A DNA stretch of 46,156 nucleotides from Photobacterium sanguinicancri (GTDB lineage Bacteria; Pseudomonadota; Gammaproteobacteria; Enterobacterales; Vibrionaceae). The notes beneath the pieces are model-generated. The model was not told where the DNA came from and did not search any database. It saw only the letters and a list, made by a program, of their open reading frames with translations. Made by a program: the position numbers and the translations under genes. Shown here one piece after another: positions 1 through 12,053 of the stretch. Position 1 is the first letter of the stretch, and each line of letters begins with the position of its first letter. The stretch is taken from contig NZ_NOIF01000018.1 in the NCBI RefSeq assembly GCF_002265265.1, positions 1-46,156 on the forward strand, read 5' to 3'.

Positions 1-507
1 CAAAAATACGATTCAGTTACGCCATCAGTTACATGTCGACATACCCTACTCGCTCCATTTTGTGGATAATTGAGTAGCAGTACGACAACTAAACTTATGC
101 TATTTACAGAAAAAGTCATTACTAACCCACGATGTTGTCATCGTGAAATCATGCCGCCCTCGCAAAATGTAACAAAACATTACTTCCTTTGTGCCGACCA
201 CCACACATATGTATGACAAACCTTAACACTGCGCTTTTTTTAAGGTATTTATTGTTTATTAACTTTAACGGTAGCAGGCAACCCACTGACTTTTATCACT
301 TAACAAATGGTTAGCCAAAAATTTAAGCTTAGGACACACCAGCTGTAGATCGGCGTTACTCCCTACTTACTCCTTTCGCCTCCGCGAAATCAGTGCCTAC
401 TGAGTCCCAGTTCACTACCCCTGGCGCAAGCCCTTTTCGCTGTTCGCGAATACTCGCTATCCCCAACGAAGTTTAAACGGATTGTTTTACTAAAATGGAG
501 ACTCATC
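1..507. other. Intergenic region upstream of yidE
   Basis: I see no convincing gene here on either strand. The left half is AT-rich. Positions 340-470 are pyrimidine-rich with several TTCGC/GCGAA motifs, which could form small hairpins in a long 5' leader. A GGAG ribosome-binding site lies just before the yidE start. No promoter could be assigned with confidence. Confidence 0.5.
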
Positions 508-2166
508 ATGAGTGATATTGCACTATCGATCAGCATTCTTGCGCTGGTTGCTGTGCTGGGCTTATGGATTGGGAACTGGAAGATCTATGGTGTGGGTTTA
601 GGGATTGGCGGTGTGCTGTTTGGCGGCATTTTCGTTGGTCACTTTACTGACTCATGGGGCATCGGTCTCGATTCACATACCCTGCACTTCATCCAAGAAT
701 TTGGGCTGATCCTGTTCGTGTATACAATTGGGATTCAAGTCGGCCCCGGCTTCTTTGCCTCCTTACGTAGCTCTGGTTTAAAGCTCAATGGTTTTGCCGC
801 GCTTATTGTTATTATGGGTTGCCTAGTCGCCATTGCACTTCATAAAATCTTCGACGTTCCCTTACCTATTATTCTCGGGGTTTTCTCGGGGGCGGTAACC
901 AATACACCGTCGTTAGGGGCTGGACAGCAAATATTGAGCGAATTGGGCGCACAAGAGAACATGCTTGATCTGACGGGTATGGGCTATGCTGTGGCTTATC
1001 CATTTGGGATCTGCGGTATTTTACTCACCATGTGGATGCTACGTTTAGCTTTTCGAGTCGATATAGATAAAGAAGCTGATGAGTTTGAAGCGAACAACGG
1101 CCAAAGAAAGCAAACCCTTCATACCATTAATGTCGCTGTGAAAAACACCAACCTTAGCGGGCTAATGCTAAAAGATGTCCCAGCACTCACAGATGGTGAC
1201 ATTGTATGCTCACGATTAAAACGGGGGGAGCACCTCAATGTTCCTCGACCAGATTCTACAATTGAAGTTAACGATTTACTGCATCTTGTAGGCGAAAAAC
1301 ACGCCCTTAGAAAAGCGCAATTAGTGATAGGTGAGGAAGTCGATGCCTCGCTGTCTACACGCGGTACTGAGCTGCGTGTACAGCGCTTAGTGGTCACCAA
1401 TGAAATCGTACTGGGTAAGAAAATCCATGATTTAGAGCTAAAAGAAAAATACGATGTCGTTGTTTCTCGTTTAAACCGTGCTGGTGTCGAACTAGTACCG
1501 ACTAGCCAAACCACCTTACAGTTTGGTGACATTCTGAATTTAGTGGGTCGACACGAGGCGATCGAAGCCGTCAGTGGTATTGTTGGTAACGCGCATCAAA
1601 AGCTTCAACAAGTTCAGATGCTGCCTGTCTTTATCGGCATAGGTTTAGGCGTGCTATTAGGTTCTATTCCTTTCTACCTTCCGGGATTTCCTGCAGCAAT
1701 AAAGTTGGGCCTTGCCGGCGGCCCATTAATCGTTGCACTTATCCTTGCTCGAGTAGGCAGTATTGGCAAACTCTATTGGTTCATGCCACCAAGCGCTAAC
1801 TTAGCATTACGTGAGATTGGTATTGTTTTATTCCTTGCCGTCGTAGGTTTAAAGTCTGGCGGAGGCTTTGTCGAAACACTCGTCAACGGTGATGGGCTTA
1901 GTTGGATGGGTTACGGTATGGTGATTACTTTAATTCCATTGATCAGCGTCGGTGTGCTTGCTCGCTTATTCGGCCAGCTAAACTATCTGACAATCTGCGG
2001 CATGCTTGCTGGTTCAATGACAGATCCACCCGCGTTAGCTTTTGCGAATAATATCCACAGTACCAGTGGCGCTGCAGCCCTCTCTTATGCAACGGTATAT
2101 CCACTCGTTATGTGCTTACGTATTTTGTCGCCACAGATCCTCGCTCTGCTTCTGTGGACGATGTAA
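508..2166 (+). CDS. yidE: YidE-like AspT-family membrane transporter
   Basis: Predicted inner-membrane transporter of the aspartate:alanine exchanger (AspT/YidE/YbjL) family; the substrate is unknown. The 552 residues match E. coli YidE (553) nearly end to end, including the start MSDIAL and the motif [19 protein letters not shown]. Two membrane blocks (about residues 1-180 and 365-552) flank two cytoplasmic TrkA-C/RCK-C domains (about 195-365), which in this family are thought to bind a regulatory ligand. Both halves carry the duplicated AspT-type membrane domain; the second ends with the conserved [16 protein letters not shown] block. The start is preceded by GGAG at good spacing. The gene stands alone and is followed by a strong hairpin. 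The family is secure; the transported solute is not. Confidence 0.93.
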   Translation: MSDIALSISILALVAVLGLWIGNWKIYGVGLGIGGVLFGGIFVGHFTDSWGIGLDSHTLHFIQEFGLILFVYTIGIQVGPGFFASLRSSGLKLNGFAALIVIMGCLVAIALHKIFDVPLPIILGVFSGAVTNTPSLGAGQQILSELGAQENMLDLTGMGYAVAYPFGICGILLTMWMLRLAFRVDIDKEADEFEANNGQRKQTLHTINVAVKNTNLSGLMLKDVPALTDGDIVCSRLKRGEHLNVPRPDSTIEVNDLLHLVGEKHALRKAQLVIGEEVDASLSTRGTELRVQRLVVTNEIVLGKKIHDLELKEKYDVVVSRLNRAGVELVPTSQTTLQFGDILNLVGRHEAIEAVSGIVGNAHQKLQQVQMLPVFIGIGLGVLLGSIPFYLPGFPAAIKLGLAGGPLIVALILARVGSIGKLYWFMPPSANLALREIGIVLFLAVVGLKSGGGFVETLVNGDGLSWMGYGMVITLIPLISVGVLARLFGQLNYLTICGMLAGSMTDPPALAFANNIHSTSGAAALSYATVYPLVMCLRILSPQILALLLWTM

Positions 2167-2182
2167 CGCCAAAAATGTGACC

Positions 2183-2217
2183 AAAGACGGCCAGTGCCTA
2201 GATAACTGGCCGTCTTT
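2183..2217 (+). terminator. Hairpin terminator after yidE
   Basis: A perfect 13-bp stem (AAAGACGGCCAGT with ACTGGCCGTCTTT) encloses a 9-nt loop 16 nt after the yidE stop codon. The T-tract after the stem is short (TTTGTTA), so termination may be partial. Confidence 0.75.
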
Positions 2218-2376
2218 GTTACACAAACACTCATCCCATCAGTCGATTAGCCTCATCAAACTCACAAAAACAAAACAACATACTATAAAGCAAAGCATTT
2301 TTATGACGATATAGATACTAGGAATGCATATTTCATTCCTATAGGAATCATAAATACTATAATTAGGCGTGTTGTT

Positions 2377-4065
2377 ATGAAGAAATTGAAGTTAAAGAGC
2401 AAACTTTTATTGCTCAGTTTGCTCCCTCTATTTGTCACTTTGGCAGTCGCAATTGGATTGATCGTAACGTTAGAACAAAATGCATTAAATGATGAAGTGG
2501 TTCACTATCAAGAACGACTCATTTCAGAACGGAAATTTCAGCTTGAAGATGCAACAACGATCATCAAGCACTCTGTTGATAACATACTTCAAACAACACC
2601 AAACAAAACAGAAGCGATTGATAAAATCCGTACGCTTCTCTCTCCTATCCGCTTTGCTGATGAAGACTCAGGTTACTTTTTCATCTATGACATGAAAGGC
2701 ACCAATATTGTGCATTCAACGGCACCCAATAAGCACGGCTCTAATAGTATCAATGCCCGTGACGTAAATGGTGTTGCTTATATCCAAGGTTTAATTAGCG
2801 CCTCACGTAATGGTGGTGGTTTTGTTGAATACAGCTATCCAAAAACAGCAAATGGACAGCCACAACCTAAGTTAAGCTATGCTGCTGGCGTAAATAACGG
2901 TAACTGGTTTATTGGTACTGGTTTGTACATTGATGATATTACAGAGGAAGTGGCAACCTACCGTGCAACGGCTGAACTCGCTACGCAAGAGCGCTTTGAG
3001 CTAGTGCTAATCAGCTCAGTTATCCTAGCTATTATTACCATTATTTTAGTGCTGTTTAGTGCCAACCGCATTACAACACCAGTACAAAATATGGTTGATA
3101 CCTTAAATGACATTGCCGATGGTGAGGGTGATTTAACCCGTCGTCTCAATGTTCAAGGTGAAGATGAAATTGCTGACCTTGCCAATGCATTCAACCGCTT
3201 TGTTGCCAAGCTACAAACCATCATTAAACAAGTTTCTGATGTAACAGAAAATGTTGGTCGCGCTGCTGGGAGTATCCATCAACAAACACAAGGTCTAACG
3301 CAGCAACTTCACGACCACAATAACGAAACAGAACAAGTGGTCACCGCCGTGACAGAAATGAGTTCTGCAGCCAGTGAAGTGGCGATCAATGCTAATGAAG
3401 TGGCCAACGCAACCAGCAATGCCAGCCAAGATTCACAGCTTGCACAGCAACGTGTTGATACCTCGGTTGCTTCAATAACAGCTTTGGTCGATGAAGTTGA
3501 TCAAGCAGCAAAACATATTGATTCACTAAACCAACAATCACAGAAAATTGATAATGTATTAAAAGTTATCGGTGAAATTGCAGAACAAACCAACCTACTA
3601 GCACTGAATGCCGCCATTGAAGCAGCTCGTGCCGGTGAACAAGGTCGTGGTTTTGCTGTGGTAGCCGATGAAGTCCGCGGCCTCGCCAGCCGTACGCAAA
3701 CAAGCACTAAAGAAATCAAAGAGATGCTTGATGAATTACATGCGCTTGTTGCTCATGCTGTTAGTTCAATGGATCACAGCCAAAATACGTGTACAGAAGC
3801 AGTCGGTGCTGCTAACTCGATTACAGAAAGCCTTTCTTCTGTGACTGGCGCTGTCGAAGCTATCAATGATATGACCAGCCATATCGCCACAGCAGCAACC
3901 GAGCAAAGTTCAGTAACCGATGAAATCAACAGAAATATGATTTCAATACAAGATATTGTCAGTCATCTTATTCAATCCAATAGTGATTCTGAACATGTTG
4001 TTTCTGAACTAAATGAAGCGGGCGAAGAGCTAAAACAGCTGGTTGGGCAATTCAAAACAAGCTAA
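2377..4065 (+). CDS. Methyl-accepting chemotaxis protein with single Cache sensor
   Basis: Transmembrane chemoreceptor that senses a small ligand in the periplasm and controls the CheA kinase. Order: membrane helix at about residues 10-30; periplasmic single Cache domain (about 35-190, with the [11 protein letters not shown] and [13 protein letters not shown] blocks typical of sCache_2); second helix at about 208-228; HAMP about 229-282; signalling coiled coil about 320-530. The receptor tip is unmistakable, with [19 protein letters not shown] followed by [15 protein letters not shown]. The C-terminus ends in QFKTS and has no NWETF-type CheR tether. The 562-residue length is normal for the family. 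The gene is monocistronic and convergent with btuD. The ligand cannot be inferred; sCache_2 receptors often bind small carboxylates, but that is only a family tendency. Confidence 0.93.
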   Translation: MKKLKLKSKLLLLSLLPLFVTLAVAIGLIVTLEQNALNDEVVHYQERLISERKFQLEDATTIIKHSVDNILQTTPNKTEAIDKIRTLLSPIRFADEDSGYFFIYDMKGTNIVHSTAPNKHGSNSINARDVNGVAYIQGLISASRNGGGFVEYSYPKTANGQPQPKLSYAAGVNNGNWFIGTGLYIDDITEEVATYRATAELATQERFELVLISSVILAIITIILVLFSANRITTPVQNMVDTLNDIADGEGDLTRRLNVQGEDEIADLANAFNRFVAKLQTIIKQVSDVTENVGRAAGSIHQQTQGLTQQLHDHNNETEQVVTAVTEMSSAASEVAINANEVANATSNASQDSQLAQQRVDTSVASITALVDEVDQAAKHIDSLNQQSQKIDNVLKVIGEIAEQTNLLALNAAIEAARAGEQGRGFAVVADEVRGLASRTQTSTKEIKEMLDELHALVAHAVSSMDHSQNTCTEAVGAANSITESLSSVTGAVEAINDMTSHIATAATEQSSVTDEINRNMISIQDIVSHLIQSNSDSEHVVSELNEAGEELKQLVGQFKTS

Positions 4066-4114
4066 CCCTCTCTGTCTTAGATGTAAGGTTTACACAGAAA
4101 AATAACCAATAAAA

Positions 4115-4139
4115 AAGGCAACGCTAATCACGTTGCCTT
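4115..4139 (-). terminator. Terminator for btuCD
   Basis: A 9-bp stem (AAGGCAACG with CGTTGCCTT) and 7-nt loop lie between two convergent genes. The T-tract (six T) follows the stem on the minus strand, so the hairpin mainly ends btuCD transcription; it may also slow readthrough from the chemoreceptor gene. Confidence 0.8.
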
Positions 4140-4169
4140 CATTGTATCTTGCGCTATTTATAATCAGCT

Positions 4170-4934
4170 TTAGTCTCTAAACAACAAGCAGCTACGCCCT
4201 TCTATTTCGGTGCGGTATACATTGGTTGCAAAAATATCAGTTAACCGTTCTGCGGTCATTACCTCGTCTGGTGTTCCTTTCGCAACACAAGAACCGTTAT
4301 TCAGTAAAATCACCTGATCAGCTTCTGTAAGCGTGCGATTAAGGTCATGGTTGGCCATAATAACCGCAATACCTTGCCGCGCAATTTTCTTCACCAATCG
4401 ATACATTGCCGCTTCTTGCCCAATATCAAGCGCTGCTGCAGGTTCATCTAATAGCAGTAGTTTTGCATCGGGATTAATGGCTGGCCATACTTGTAAGCAA
4501 GCTGCCGCTAAACGGACACGTTGCCACTCACCACCGGATAGTTGCTGAATATTTCGATTCAGTTTGTCGTTGATCCCTAACGCATCACAGATCTCATTAA
4601 TGGCTACTTGTAACTGTACCGCGTTAACATTAACTAACGCTGACGTCGCCAGCGCTAAATAATGGTACACAGCGACTGAAAAAGCAGGACGATCTTGCTG
4701 CGATAAATAGCAGCGACGCTGCGCTAGTGATGGGTAATCATAACTTCCGATATTCCCCCCTAAAAACTGGATATCACCATCAGCAGAAAATAAGCCCGAT
4801 AACAATGAAATCGCCGTGCTTTTCCCACTGCCATTAGGGCCTATCAAATGTAAAATCTCTCCAGCTGACAACGAAAAAGAGACAGGTAACAACCGAGGTG
4901 GCATCGCGAGATTTTTTGCACTAATAATTGTCAT
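4170..4934 (-). CDS. btuD: Vitamin B12 ABC transporter ATP-binding protein BtuD
   Basis: ATPase subunit of the inner-membrane BtuCD cobalamin importer. The Walker A motif GPNGSGKST is at residues 32-40, the ABC signature LSGGEWQR near 132, Walker B LLLLDEP near 159 and the switch histidine in ANHD near 196. The match to E. coli BtuD is strong in these blocks and in the YLSQQ Q-loop region. The 254 residues equal the family length. It lies 8 nt after btuC and is clearly co-transcribed, ending at the terminator just downstream. The periplasmic binding protein gene btuF is not next to it, so that subunit must be encoded elsewhere. Confidence 0.92.
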   Translation of the reverse strand: MTIISAKNLAMPPRLLPVSFSLSAGEILHLIGPNGSGKSTAISLLSGLFSADGDIQFLGGNIGSYDYPSLAQRRCYLSQQDRPAFSVAVYHYLALATSALVNVNAVQLQVAINEICDALGINDKLNRNIQQLSGGEWQRVRLAAACLQVWPAINPDAKLLLLDEPAAALDIGQEAAMYRLVKKIARQGIAVIMANHDLNRTLTEADQVILLNNGSCVAKGTPDEVMTAERLTDIFATNVYRTEIEGRSCLLFRD

Positions 4935-4942
4935 AGCATCAC

Positions 4943-5935
4943 TTAATCAATATGAGAACGCAGCAGCATCCAAACAAAAACTGGCGCACCAATCGTCGTT
5001 GTCACTACGCCAACAGGCAGTTCAGCAGATGACAAGGCTATCCGTGAGATCGTGTCAGCAAAAGCGAGCAAAAGCGCACCACTCAAGGCCGACAGCGGTA
5101 ATAGATAACGGTTCTCTGTACCAAGTGCTAGACGTAGTAGATGAGGAACCACAAGCCCAATGAAGCCAATAATTCCGCCTAAGGCTACCGATGCCCCAAC
5201 TAATAGCGAAACAACCATAATTAGCTTCCAGCGCAGTTTAACTACATCTAAACCTAGCTGTTTCGCATGTACCTCGCCAAGCATTAATACATCGAGTTGT
5301 TTTCCGCGAGTGCACAACCAAAGTAATACTGGCACGACGAGCATACCAATCGACAATTGTGACCAACTTACTCCGCCAACGCTGCCCATCAGCCAATACA
5401 TGAGCTGACGTAAACTCAGGTCGGTGCTGAAGTAGAACGCCCAAGTCACCACTGCGCCCGATAGAATACCGAGTGCAACCCCTATCAATAATAACTTCGC
5501 GGTTGAGACCCGACCACCACGCGACAGCCCAACTAAAATCAAGGTGAATGTCAGTGCCCCAAACATAGCGGCACTCATCGTCATGCTGGCTGTAGGATCG
5601 ACGGGAGCAAAAAAGAGTAATAAAACTAAGGCTAAACTAGCCCCACCAGAGATCCCAAGCACACCTGGTTCTGCTAAAGGGTTTCCTAGTAACACTTGTA
5701 GTACCGCACCAGACGATGCTAGAGCTGCCCCTATCATTAATGCCGCTAACAATCGTGGGAAACGTAACTGATAGAGTAATTGCGCTTCAAGATCGCCACT
5801 GGGTGCCCAAGGCAAAATCCAAAGTTCACCTACGGACAAAGCAAAAAAAGAGGCCAGTAATAGAAGTAAGACAATAACAAAACTACATGCTTTCCAGCGT
5901 AATTGCTGGCGGTGTATAAGGTCGTTAAGTTGCAT
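4943..5935 (-). CDS. btuC: Vitamin B12 ABC transporter permease BtuC
   Basis: FecCD-family membrane subunit that forms the cobalamin channel together with BtuD. It is very hydrophobic, with about ten membrane helices. Family blocks include [34 protein letters not shown] and [12 protein letters not shown], the last lying near the contact region for the ATPase. I place the start at ATG 5935 (330 residues, close to E. coli BtuC at 326). An in-frame GTG at 5983 would add 16 residues, but neither start has a good ribosome-binding site, so the N-terminus is uncertain. No cobalamin riboswitch was recognised between this gene and astE. Confidence 0.9.
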   Translation of the reverse strand: MQLNDLIHRQQLRWKACSFVIVLLLLLASFFALSVGELWILPWAPSGDLEAQLLYQLRFPRLLAALMIGAALASSGAVLQVLLGNPLAEPGVLGISGGASLALVLLLFFAPVDPTASMTMSAAMFGALTFTLILVGLSRGGRVSTAKLLLIGVALGILSGAVVTWAFYFSTDLSLRQLMYWLMGSVGGVSWSQLSIGMLVVPVLLWLCTRGKQLDVLMLGEVHAKQLGLDVVKLRWKLIMVVSLLVGASVALGGIIGFIGLVVPHLLRLALGTENRYLLPLSALSGALLLAFADTISRIALSSAELPVGVVTTTIGAPVFVWMLLRSHID

Positions 5936-5992
5936 GGGCCGACGTGTAATAAAATGATGGCGTAACAATACAATTAAAGCCACAAAATGGAA

Positions 5993-6015
5993 AGCACGAG
6001 CGAAGCACTCGTGCT
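5993..6015 (-). terminator. Hairpin between astE and btuC
   Basis: An 8-bp stem (AGCACGAG with CTCGTGCT) has a 7-nt loop. On the minus strand it is followed by TTCCATTTTG, a weak T-tract, and lies about 145 nt after the astE stop. It is probably an astE terminator, or a hairpin in the btuC leader. Confidence 0.5.
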
Positions 6016-6159
6016 ATCAAGGTGTTACACGCTGAAAGCTATTGCTATAACGTATTCATTTGGAAACCAACTTACTGACAAGCGTCTCTACAGCTCAGAC
6101 AGTAACATCTACAGCTAATGACGTAACAATAGTTAACGGCTATCGCTGACTTCGACTGA

Positions 6160-7215
6160 TCAAACGACTTTAATTTGCCCTTCAGCAGTGACAGCGGCTT
6201 GTTGTACCAGCAAACAAGCTCGCTGACCAAGCGCGACATTGGGGTTAGGGAACACTACCGCTTCACCCCCTTCTAATGAAAAGTATTGCTTGTCTTGATC
6301 CTGTCCAAGTAAGCAGCCTTGCTCAAAAAAAGTAAAGTTGGCCTGAGAAGCAGGAAAGTTAAAATTAAAGTCATCGCTTAGTTTCGTAATCGTACGCGTC
6401 ACTTTATATACAATAAGCTTGCTACCTTGCCAGCTATAAGGTTGTTCTTCATGTTGTAACAGTACACGTAATGCACAATCGAAAGCACTAAGACGCTCAA
6501 GATCATTTTCGCCTAATTTAGCAACCCGCCCTAATTCCATTGTTAACGCTTGCGCACCATATTTAGATGCACTGTACCAACTAAAGGTCGGTGAGTCGGC
6601 GCGAGACAATAATACAGCTTCAACTTCCGCCTGTTCTAGGAAGGCAAATAGTGCATTACTGCGTGTTGGGTAAGCACTATAAGGGCTAACCGCAAATGTA
6701 TAATGGGCTGAGTCTCGGATTGCACTATGCAAGTCTAAGTGCCAGCGTGATACACCGTCCTGTACATCAGCTATATCACTACCCTGATAAAAGTGATCGA
6801 CTTCTTGCTGAAGAGTATTCGCTATTTTACGGTCGATATTATTCGGTTCATTACGGTGAGCAAATAAACGATTCATATTCTCCGCAATAAAGCGGGTATG
6901 CGCCAACGTCGCTTCAGGATGCGCAATAATGAAGAGAAGGCGATGAGCAGGCTCAAATAAACCTTTCAGTATCTCGCCACTGAGTTGTTGTAGTAGCTCT
7001 ATAGGACCCGTTTCATCACCATGCACCCCTGCAGATACAATAATGCTTTTCGTAAACCTTGATATAACATTAGGCTCTATAATTAAGACACCACGTGAAC
7101 GTAGCTGAAAAGAAACGCCTGACTGTAGTTGCCATTCACCGCCAACAAACACACTGTCCATATCAAGCGTTGCAGATAAAAACTCTCCAGCCTTGACCCG
7201 ATCTAGTGATGACAT
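6160..7215 (-). CDS. astE: Succinylglutamate desuccinylase AstE
   Basis: Last enzyme of the arginine succinyltransferase pathway: it cleaves N-succinylglutamate to succinate and glutamate in the cytoplasm. Zinc-peptidase-like signatures of the AspA/AstE family are present: GVHGDETG (ligands H65 and E68), DLHSAIRDSAHY (H163) and TMELGRV (probable catalytic E227). The start at 7215 is chosen because AAGGAGG lies 6 nt upstream; an in-frame TTG two codons earlier is less likely. The product has 351 residues. The other ast genes (astCADB) are not adjacent, so astE stands apart from its pathway, between ihfA and btuC on the same strand. Confidence 0.92.
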   Translation of the reverse strand: MSSLDRVKAGEFLSATLDMDSVFVGGEWQLQSGVSFQLRSRGVLIIEPNVISRFTKSIIVSAGVHGDETGPIELLQQLSGEILKGLFEPAHRLLFIIAHPEATLAHTRFIAENMNRLFAHRNEPNNIDRKIANTLQQEVDHFYQGSDIADVQDGVSRWHLDLHSAIRDSAHYTFAVSPYSAYPTRSNALFAFLEQAEVEAVLLSRADSPTFSWYSASKYGAQALTMELGRVAKLGENDLERLSAFDCALRVLLQHEEQPYSWQGSKLIVYKVTRTITKLSDDFNFNFPASQANFTFFEQGCLLGQDQDKQYFSLEGGEAVVFPNPNVALGQRACLLVQQAAVTAEGQIKVV

Positions 7216-7385
7216 CGACAACCTCCTTGTTTATTCGACATATCATACATATCGACATTACAAGAATGTTAAGCAACAGTAAACAAGCGCAACATTAAGG
7301 TGTGATTTAGCAAGAAAAGAGAAGCAGTAAAATTAAAGGGGTTGGAATGGGGGTTAGTATTAAAAGCATCAGCCCGATAAAAGAA

Positions 7386-7417
7386 AACCCAAACGAATCT
7401 TCACGTTCGTTTGGGTT
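7386..7417 (-). terminator. Terminator of ihfA
   Basis: A perfect 12-bp stem (AACCCAAACGAA with TTCGTTTGGGTT) has an 8-nt loop and is followed on the minus strand by TTTTCTTTTA. It starts 26 nt after the ihfA stop codon. Confidence 0.88.
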
Positions 7418-7442
7418 ACTCAGTATTCATCGCTAAAAGCTG

Positions 7443-7739
7443 TTATTTTTCGATCTCGATATTTTCAACACGCGCTTTTAGTTTTTGGCCAGGACGGAAA
7501 GTCACAACACGACGCGCACAAATTGGAATATCTTCACCCGTTTTAGGATTTCGTCCCGGACGTTGATTTTTATCACGAAGGTCGAAATTACCGAAGCCAG
7601 ATAACTTCACTTGCTCGCCGTTTTCTAGTGCTTTTCTGATTTCTTCAAAAAAGACTTCCACCGTATCCTTGGCGTCCCGTTTGCTTAATCCCACATTTTC
7701 AAACAGGTTCTCAGCCAAATCGGCTTTTGTGAGCGCCAT
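7443..7739 (-). CDS. ihfA: Integration host factor subunit alpha
   Basis: Alpha chain of the heterodimeric DNA-bending protein IHF, which acts in recombination, replication and transcription. The start at 7739 gives 98 residues beginning [10 protein letters not shown], as in E. coli, and has GGGAG upstream; the longer reading frame to 7799 is not needed. The DNA-binding beta arm carries [16 protein letters not shown], with the intercalating proline at about residue 65. In E. coli ihfA directly follows pheT. Here 685 nt and a strong terminator separate the two, so ihfA must have its own promoter. Confidence 0.97.
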   Translation of the reverse strand: MALTKADLAENLFENVGLSKRDAKDTVEVFFEEIRKALENGEQVKLSGFGNFDLRDKNQRPGRNPKTGEDIPICARRVVTFRPGQKLKARVENIEIEK

Positions 7740-7775
7740 AGATAACTCCCTCAAGACTAAGTTGAATGGATAGCG

Positions 7776-7795
7776 TACATAACTCAAGTTATGTA
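7776..7795 (-). promoter_or_regulatory. Palindrome upstream of ihfA start
   Basis: TACATAACT-CA-AGTTATGTA is a perfect 9-bp inverted repeat with a 2-nt centre, 37-56 nt before the ihfA start codon. It could be an operator or a leader hairpin. It does not match the IHF consensus, so no binding protein is assigned. Confidence 0.4.
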
Positions 7796-8023
7796 TCACT
7801 GTTAATGGGTTTGTTGACTTGAAACCTAATCAGAGTGCGTAAACCCTCGATTGCAATTTGATAAGGTCTTGCTCAAGCTCAACTGTAGTCAAGTTTAAGC
7901 CAACTTGCTGATTTTCGCCAACTTTTTTCACTATGCAAACGTGAAAATAACAGACTAATTCGCAAAATAATGCTTAATTTCAATACGCTCGCCCATGCTT
8001 ATCAAACCACAAAACCGAGAATA

Positions 8024-8053
8024 AATGCTATATAATCAGCAACATATAGCATT
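8024..8053. repeat. Perfect 10-bp inverted repeat
   Basis: AATGCTATAT and ATATAGCATT form a perfect stem around a 10-nt loop. There is no T-tract on either side, so it is not a typical terminator. It lies about 285 nt upstream of ihfA, in the presumed promoter or leader region. Confidence 0.45.
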
Positions 8054-8340
8054 ATCAGCCACTTTACATACAGAAAACAGCAAAAATAACCAACTATCAA
8101 TCTCTTAGAGAATTTGAGAAACAGATCAAAAAAAATCACTATTTTTAGCTGCATTTCGAAAACAAAGACTTATATAGAACGCTTACAACGCTCTATTAGG
8201 AGCTAAGTAATATGTTTTAATCCCCAATACTACCCGCCCCCGTATCCGCCTCAGGAATATTGATACAAAAAACAATCAAAACTCAACGTCTATTCAATTG
8301 TTGCGATACCTTATATCCCTATAGCGTAAATTTTCGGAAT

Positions 8341-8372
8341 AAAAAAAGGGTGACTTGATAAACAAGTCACCC
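8341..8372 (-). terminator. Terminator of pheST
   Basis: A perfect 10-bp GC-rich stem (GGGTGACTTG with CAAGTCACCC) has a 5-nt loop and is followed on the minus strand by seven T. It lies about 52 nt after the pheT stop and uncouples pheST from ihfA. Confidence 0.93.
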
Positions 8373-8424
8373 TCTAAAACTATTCTCTCGCTTTGGCTGC
8401 CTACTGGTAACCTAGCGTAAAGTA

Positions 8425-10812
8425 TTAATCGCGTAGCGACGCATTAAACTTCTCAGCAAGCGCTGCAACAATTGCTTCTACTGCATTTGCAATATCGGCT
8501 TCTTCTAGTGTGCGCTCTGTTGATTGCAGTGAAAGTGCGATAGCAAGGCTCTTATTACCTTCCTCTACACCTTTACCACGGTAAACATCAAACAAGTTAA
8601 CACCTGTTAGTAGTTCACCACCGTGTGCACGACAAGCTTCAACAACGTCACCAGCAGCAACATCTTCGCTTACAACAACCGCGATATCGCGACGGTTTGC
8701 AGGGAATTTAGAAACAGCAGCGGCTTCTGGTAGTTCACGAGAGTTGATAGCACTCCACTCTATTTCGAATACGACAGTACGACCGTTAAGGCCAAACTTA
8801 CGCTCAAGTTCTGGGTGAACTGTACCAATTACACCAACCTCTTTGCCATCAACAACAATTGCTGCTGTTTGGCCAGGGTGAAGTGCCGGGTGCTTCGCTG
8901 ACTTGAAGCCAAAGGCTACATCGTTAGCTGTTAGCTCAAGAACCGCTTCCAAGTCACCTTTTAGGTCGAAGAAATCAACAGTGTTGCTCTCAATGTCCCA
9001 GTGCTCTTCGCTACGGTTACCAGCAATAACGCCAGCAAGCATAGGTTCTTGACGCATGCCATTTTCAGCTGTTTCACAAGGGATGAAACGTAGGCCGTAT
9101 TCAAATAAACGAACACGTGGCTGCTGGCGCTTCTGGTTGTGAACAACAGTGTTTAGCAAGCCTTGGATTAGACCAAGACGCATTGCTGACATGTCTGCTG
9201 AAATTGGGAATGGTAGTACTAGTGGCTCAACACCAGGAACAATCAGAGTTTGTTGCTCTGGCTCTACGAAGCTATAAGTAATTGCTTCGTGGTAACCACG
9301 GTCAACAAGAAGATCACGTACGCGCTTAAGCGGTAGGTTAGCTTCTTTATGATCATTCATGTTTAGTGCAGCAACAGGTGCTTGATTAGGAATATTATCA
9401 TAACCGTAGATACGACCAACTTCTTCAATTAGGTCTTGCTCGATTGCGATATCAAAACGCCATGTTGGTGCAGTCGCAGTCCAACCTTCAGTTGTTGTTT
9501 CAACTGTTAGACCTAGGCGCTCTAAGATCTCTACAACGTCAGCATCTTCGATGTGGTGACCTAGTAGGTTATCTAGCTTAGTACGACGTAGCGCAACTGT
9601 GTTTGGCTTAGGTAAATCAGCGTCAGATTCAACGCCAACAACAGGTGCTACTTCACCGCCACAGATTTCAACTAGCAGTTGAGTCGCGCGCTCCATTGCA
9701 TTGTGCTGTAGTGCGAAATCCACACCACGCTCAAAACGCATAGAAGAGTCAGTGTGTAGACCGTAGCTACGTGCGCGACCACGAATGTGGTCAGGTGCAA
9801 AGAATGCACACTCAAGAAGAACATCTTGAGTCTCATTGTTTACGCCCGAATCAGCACCGCCAAAGATGCCAGCAATTGCTAGCGCTTTAGTGTGGTCTGC
9901 AACAACAAGTGTGTCTGCGTTTAGCTCAGCTTCAGTACCGTCTAGAAGAGTCAGTTTCTCACCCTGCTCTGCCATACGTACTACGATACCACCTTCGATC
10001 TTCGCTAGATCGAATGCGTGCATAGGCTGACCTTGTTCAAGTAGAACAAAGTTAGTGATATCAACAACAGGATCGATAGAGCGAATACCACAGCGACGCA
10101 GTTTTTCTTGCATCCATAGTGGCGTTTCAGCTTTCACGTTCACGTTTTTAACAACACGACCTAGGTAACGAGGACAAGCTTCAGATGCTTTAACTTCGAT
10201 AGCAACTGTGTCTTCAATCGATGTTGCAACAGCGTCAACAGCAGGCTCAGTCACGTCAGCACGGTTTAGAACACCGACTTCACGAGCAAGACCACGAATA
10301 CTGAAACAATCAGCACGGTTTGCCGTTAGATCAACATCAACAGTAACGTCGTTTAGACCTAGGAATTCACGGAAATCAGTACCTAGTACTGCACTTTCTG
10401 CTAATTCTAAAATACCGTCAGACTCAACATCGATACCCAGCTCAGAAAATGAACAAAGCATACCGTGAGATGGTTGACCACGTAGTTTCGCTTTCTTGAT
10501 TTTGAAATCACCAGGAAGTACTGCACCAACAGTAGCAACCGCGACTTTAATACCAAGACGACAGTTAGACGCGCCACATACGATGTCTAGAAGCTCTTCA
10601 GCACCAACATCAACTTTAGTCACACGTAGTTTGTCTGCATCAGGGTGTTGTTCACAAGAAACAACCTGACCCACTTTAACGCCAGTAAATGAACCTGCTA
10701 CAGGTAGAACGTCGTCTACTTCTAGGCCAGCCATTGTAATTTGGTGAGTTAGTTCGTCAGTCGTAACCGAAGGGCTAACCCACTCACGAAGCCAAGATTC
10801 GCTGAATTTCAT
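8425..10812 (-). CDS. pheT: Phenylalanine-tRNA ligase beta subunit
   Basis: Beta chain of the cytoplasmic alpha2-beta2 enzyme that charges tRNA-Phe. It carries the editing site and much of the tRNA-binding surface. The 795 residues equal the E. coli length. Domains: N-terminal [16 protein letters not shown]-like tRNA-binding fold (about 39-150, with HPDADKLRV and VCGASN); B3/B4 editing region (about 210-390); B5 DNA-binding-like fold (about 400-475); FDX-ACB anticodon-binding domain (about 700-795, with [12 protein letters not shown]). It begins 18 nt after the pheS stop, so the two are co-translated at matched levels. Confidence 0.97.
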   Translation of the reverse strand: MKFSESWLREWVSPSVTTDELTHQITMAGLEVDDVLPVAGSFTGVKVGQVVSCEQHPDADKLRVTKVDVGAEELLDIVCGASNCRLGIKVAVATVGAVLPGDFKIKKAKLRGQPSHGMLCSFSELGIDVESDGILELAESAVLGTDFREFLGLNDVTVDVDLTANRADCFSIRGLAREVGVLNRADVTEPAVDAVATSIEDTVAIEVKASEACPRYLGRVVKNVNVKAETPLWMQEKLRRCGIRSIDPVVDITNFVLLEQGQPMHAFDLAKIEGGIVVRMAEQGEKLTLLDGTEAELNADTLVVADHTKALAIAGIFGGADSGVNNETQDVLLECAFFAPDHIRGRARSYGLHTDSSMRFERGVDFALQHNAMERATQLLVEICGGEVAPVVGVESDADLPKPNTVALRRTKLDNLLGHHIEDADVVEILERLGLTVETTTEGWTATAPTWRFDIAIEQDLIEEVGRIYGYDNIPNQAPVAALNMNDHKEANLPLKRVRDLLVDRGYHEAITYSFVEPEQQTLIVPGVEPLVLPFPISADMSAMRLGLIQGLLNTVVHNQKRQQPRVRLFEYGLRFIPCETAENGMRQEPMLAGVIAGNRSEEHWDIESNTVDFFDLKGDLEAVLELTANDVAFGFKSAKHPALHPGQTAAIVVDGKEVGVIGTVHPELERKFGLNGRTVVFEIEWSAINSRELPEAAAVSKFPANRRDIAVVVSEDVAAGDVVEACRAHGGELLTGVNLFDVYRGKGVEEGNKSLAIALSLQSTERTLEEADIANAVEAIVAALAEKFNASLRD

Positions 10813-10830
10813 AGTGATTAAACCTCTGGA

Positions 10831-12045
<1,215 letters not shown>

Positions 12046-12053
12046 TCAGGTAT

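Larger units (their letters stand above)
7740..8424. other. Long intergenic region between pheT and ihfA
   Basis: There is no gene of credible length. It contains the pheT terminator (8341-8372), a 10-bp hairpin (8024-8053), the ihfA palindrome (7776-7795), and on the plus strand at 8199-8219 an AGGAG motif followed by ATG TTT TAA, which would encode only two residues. The AT-rich stretch at 7900-8200 probably holds the ihfA promoter. An unannotated small RNA is possible but not shown. Confidence 0.5.

Noticed and set aside
1119..1532. 137-residue frame antisense to yidE
   Set aside because: Shadow of a conserved gene, serine- and arginine-rich product typical of antisense reading.
5936..6159. 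Cobalamin riboswitch upstream of btuC
   Set aside because: No B12-box-like sequence or suitable fold was recognised.
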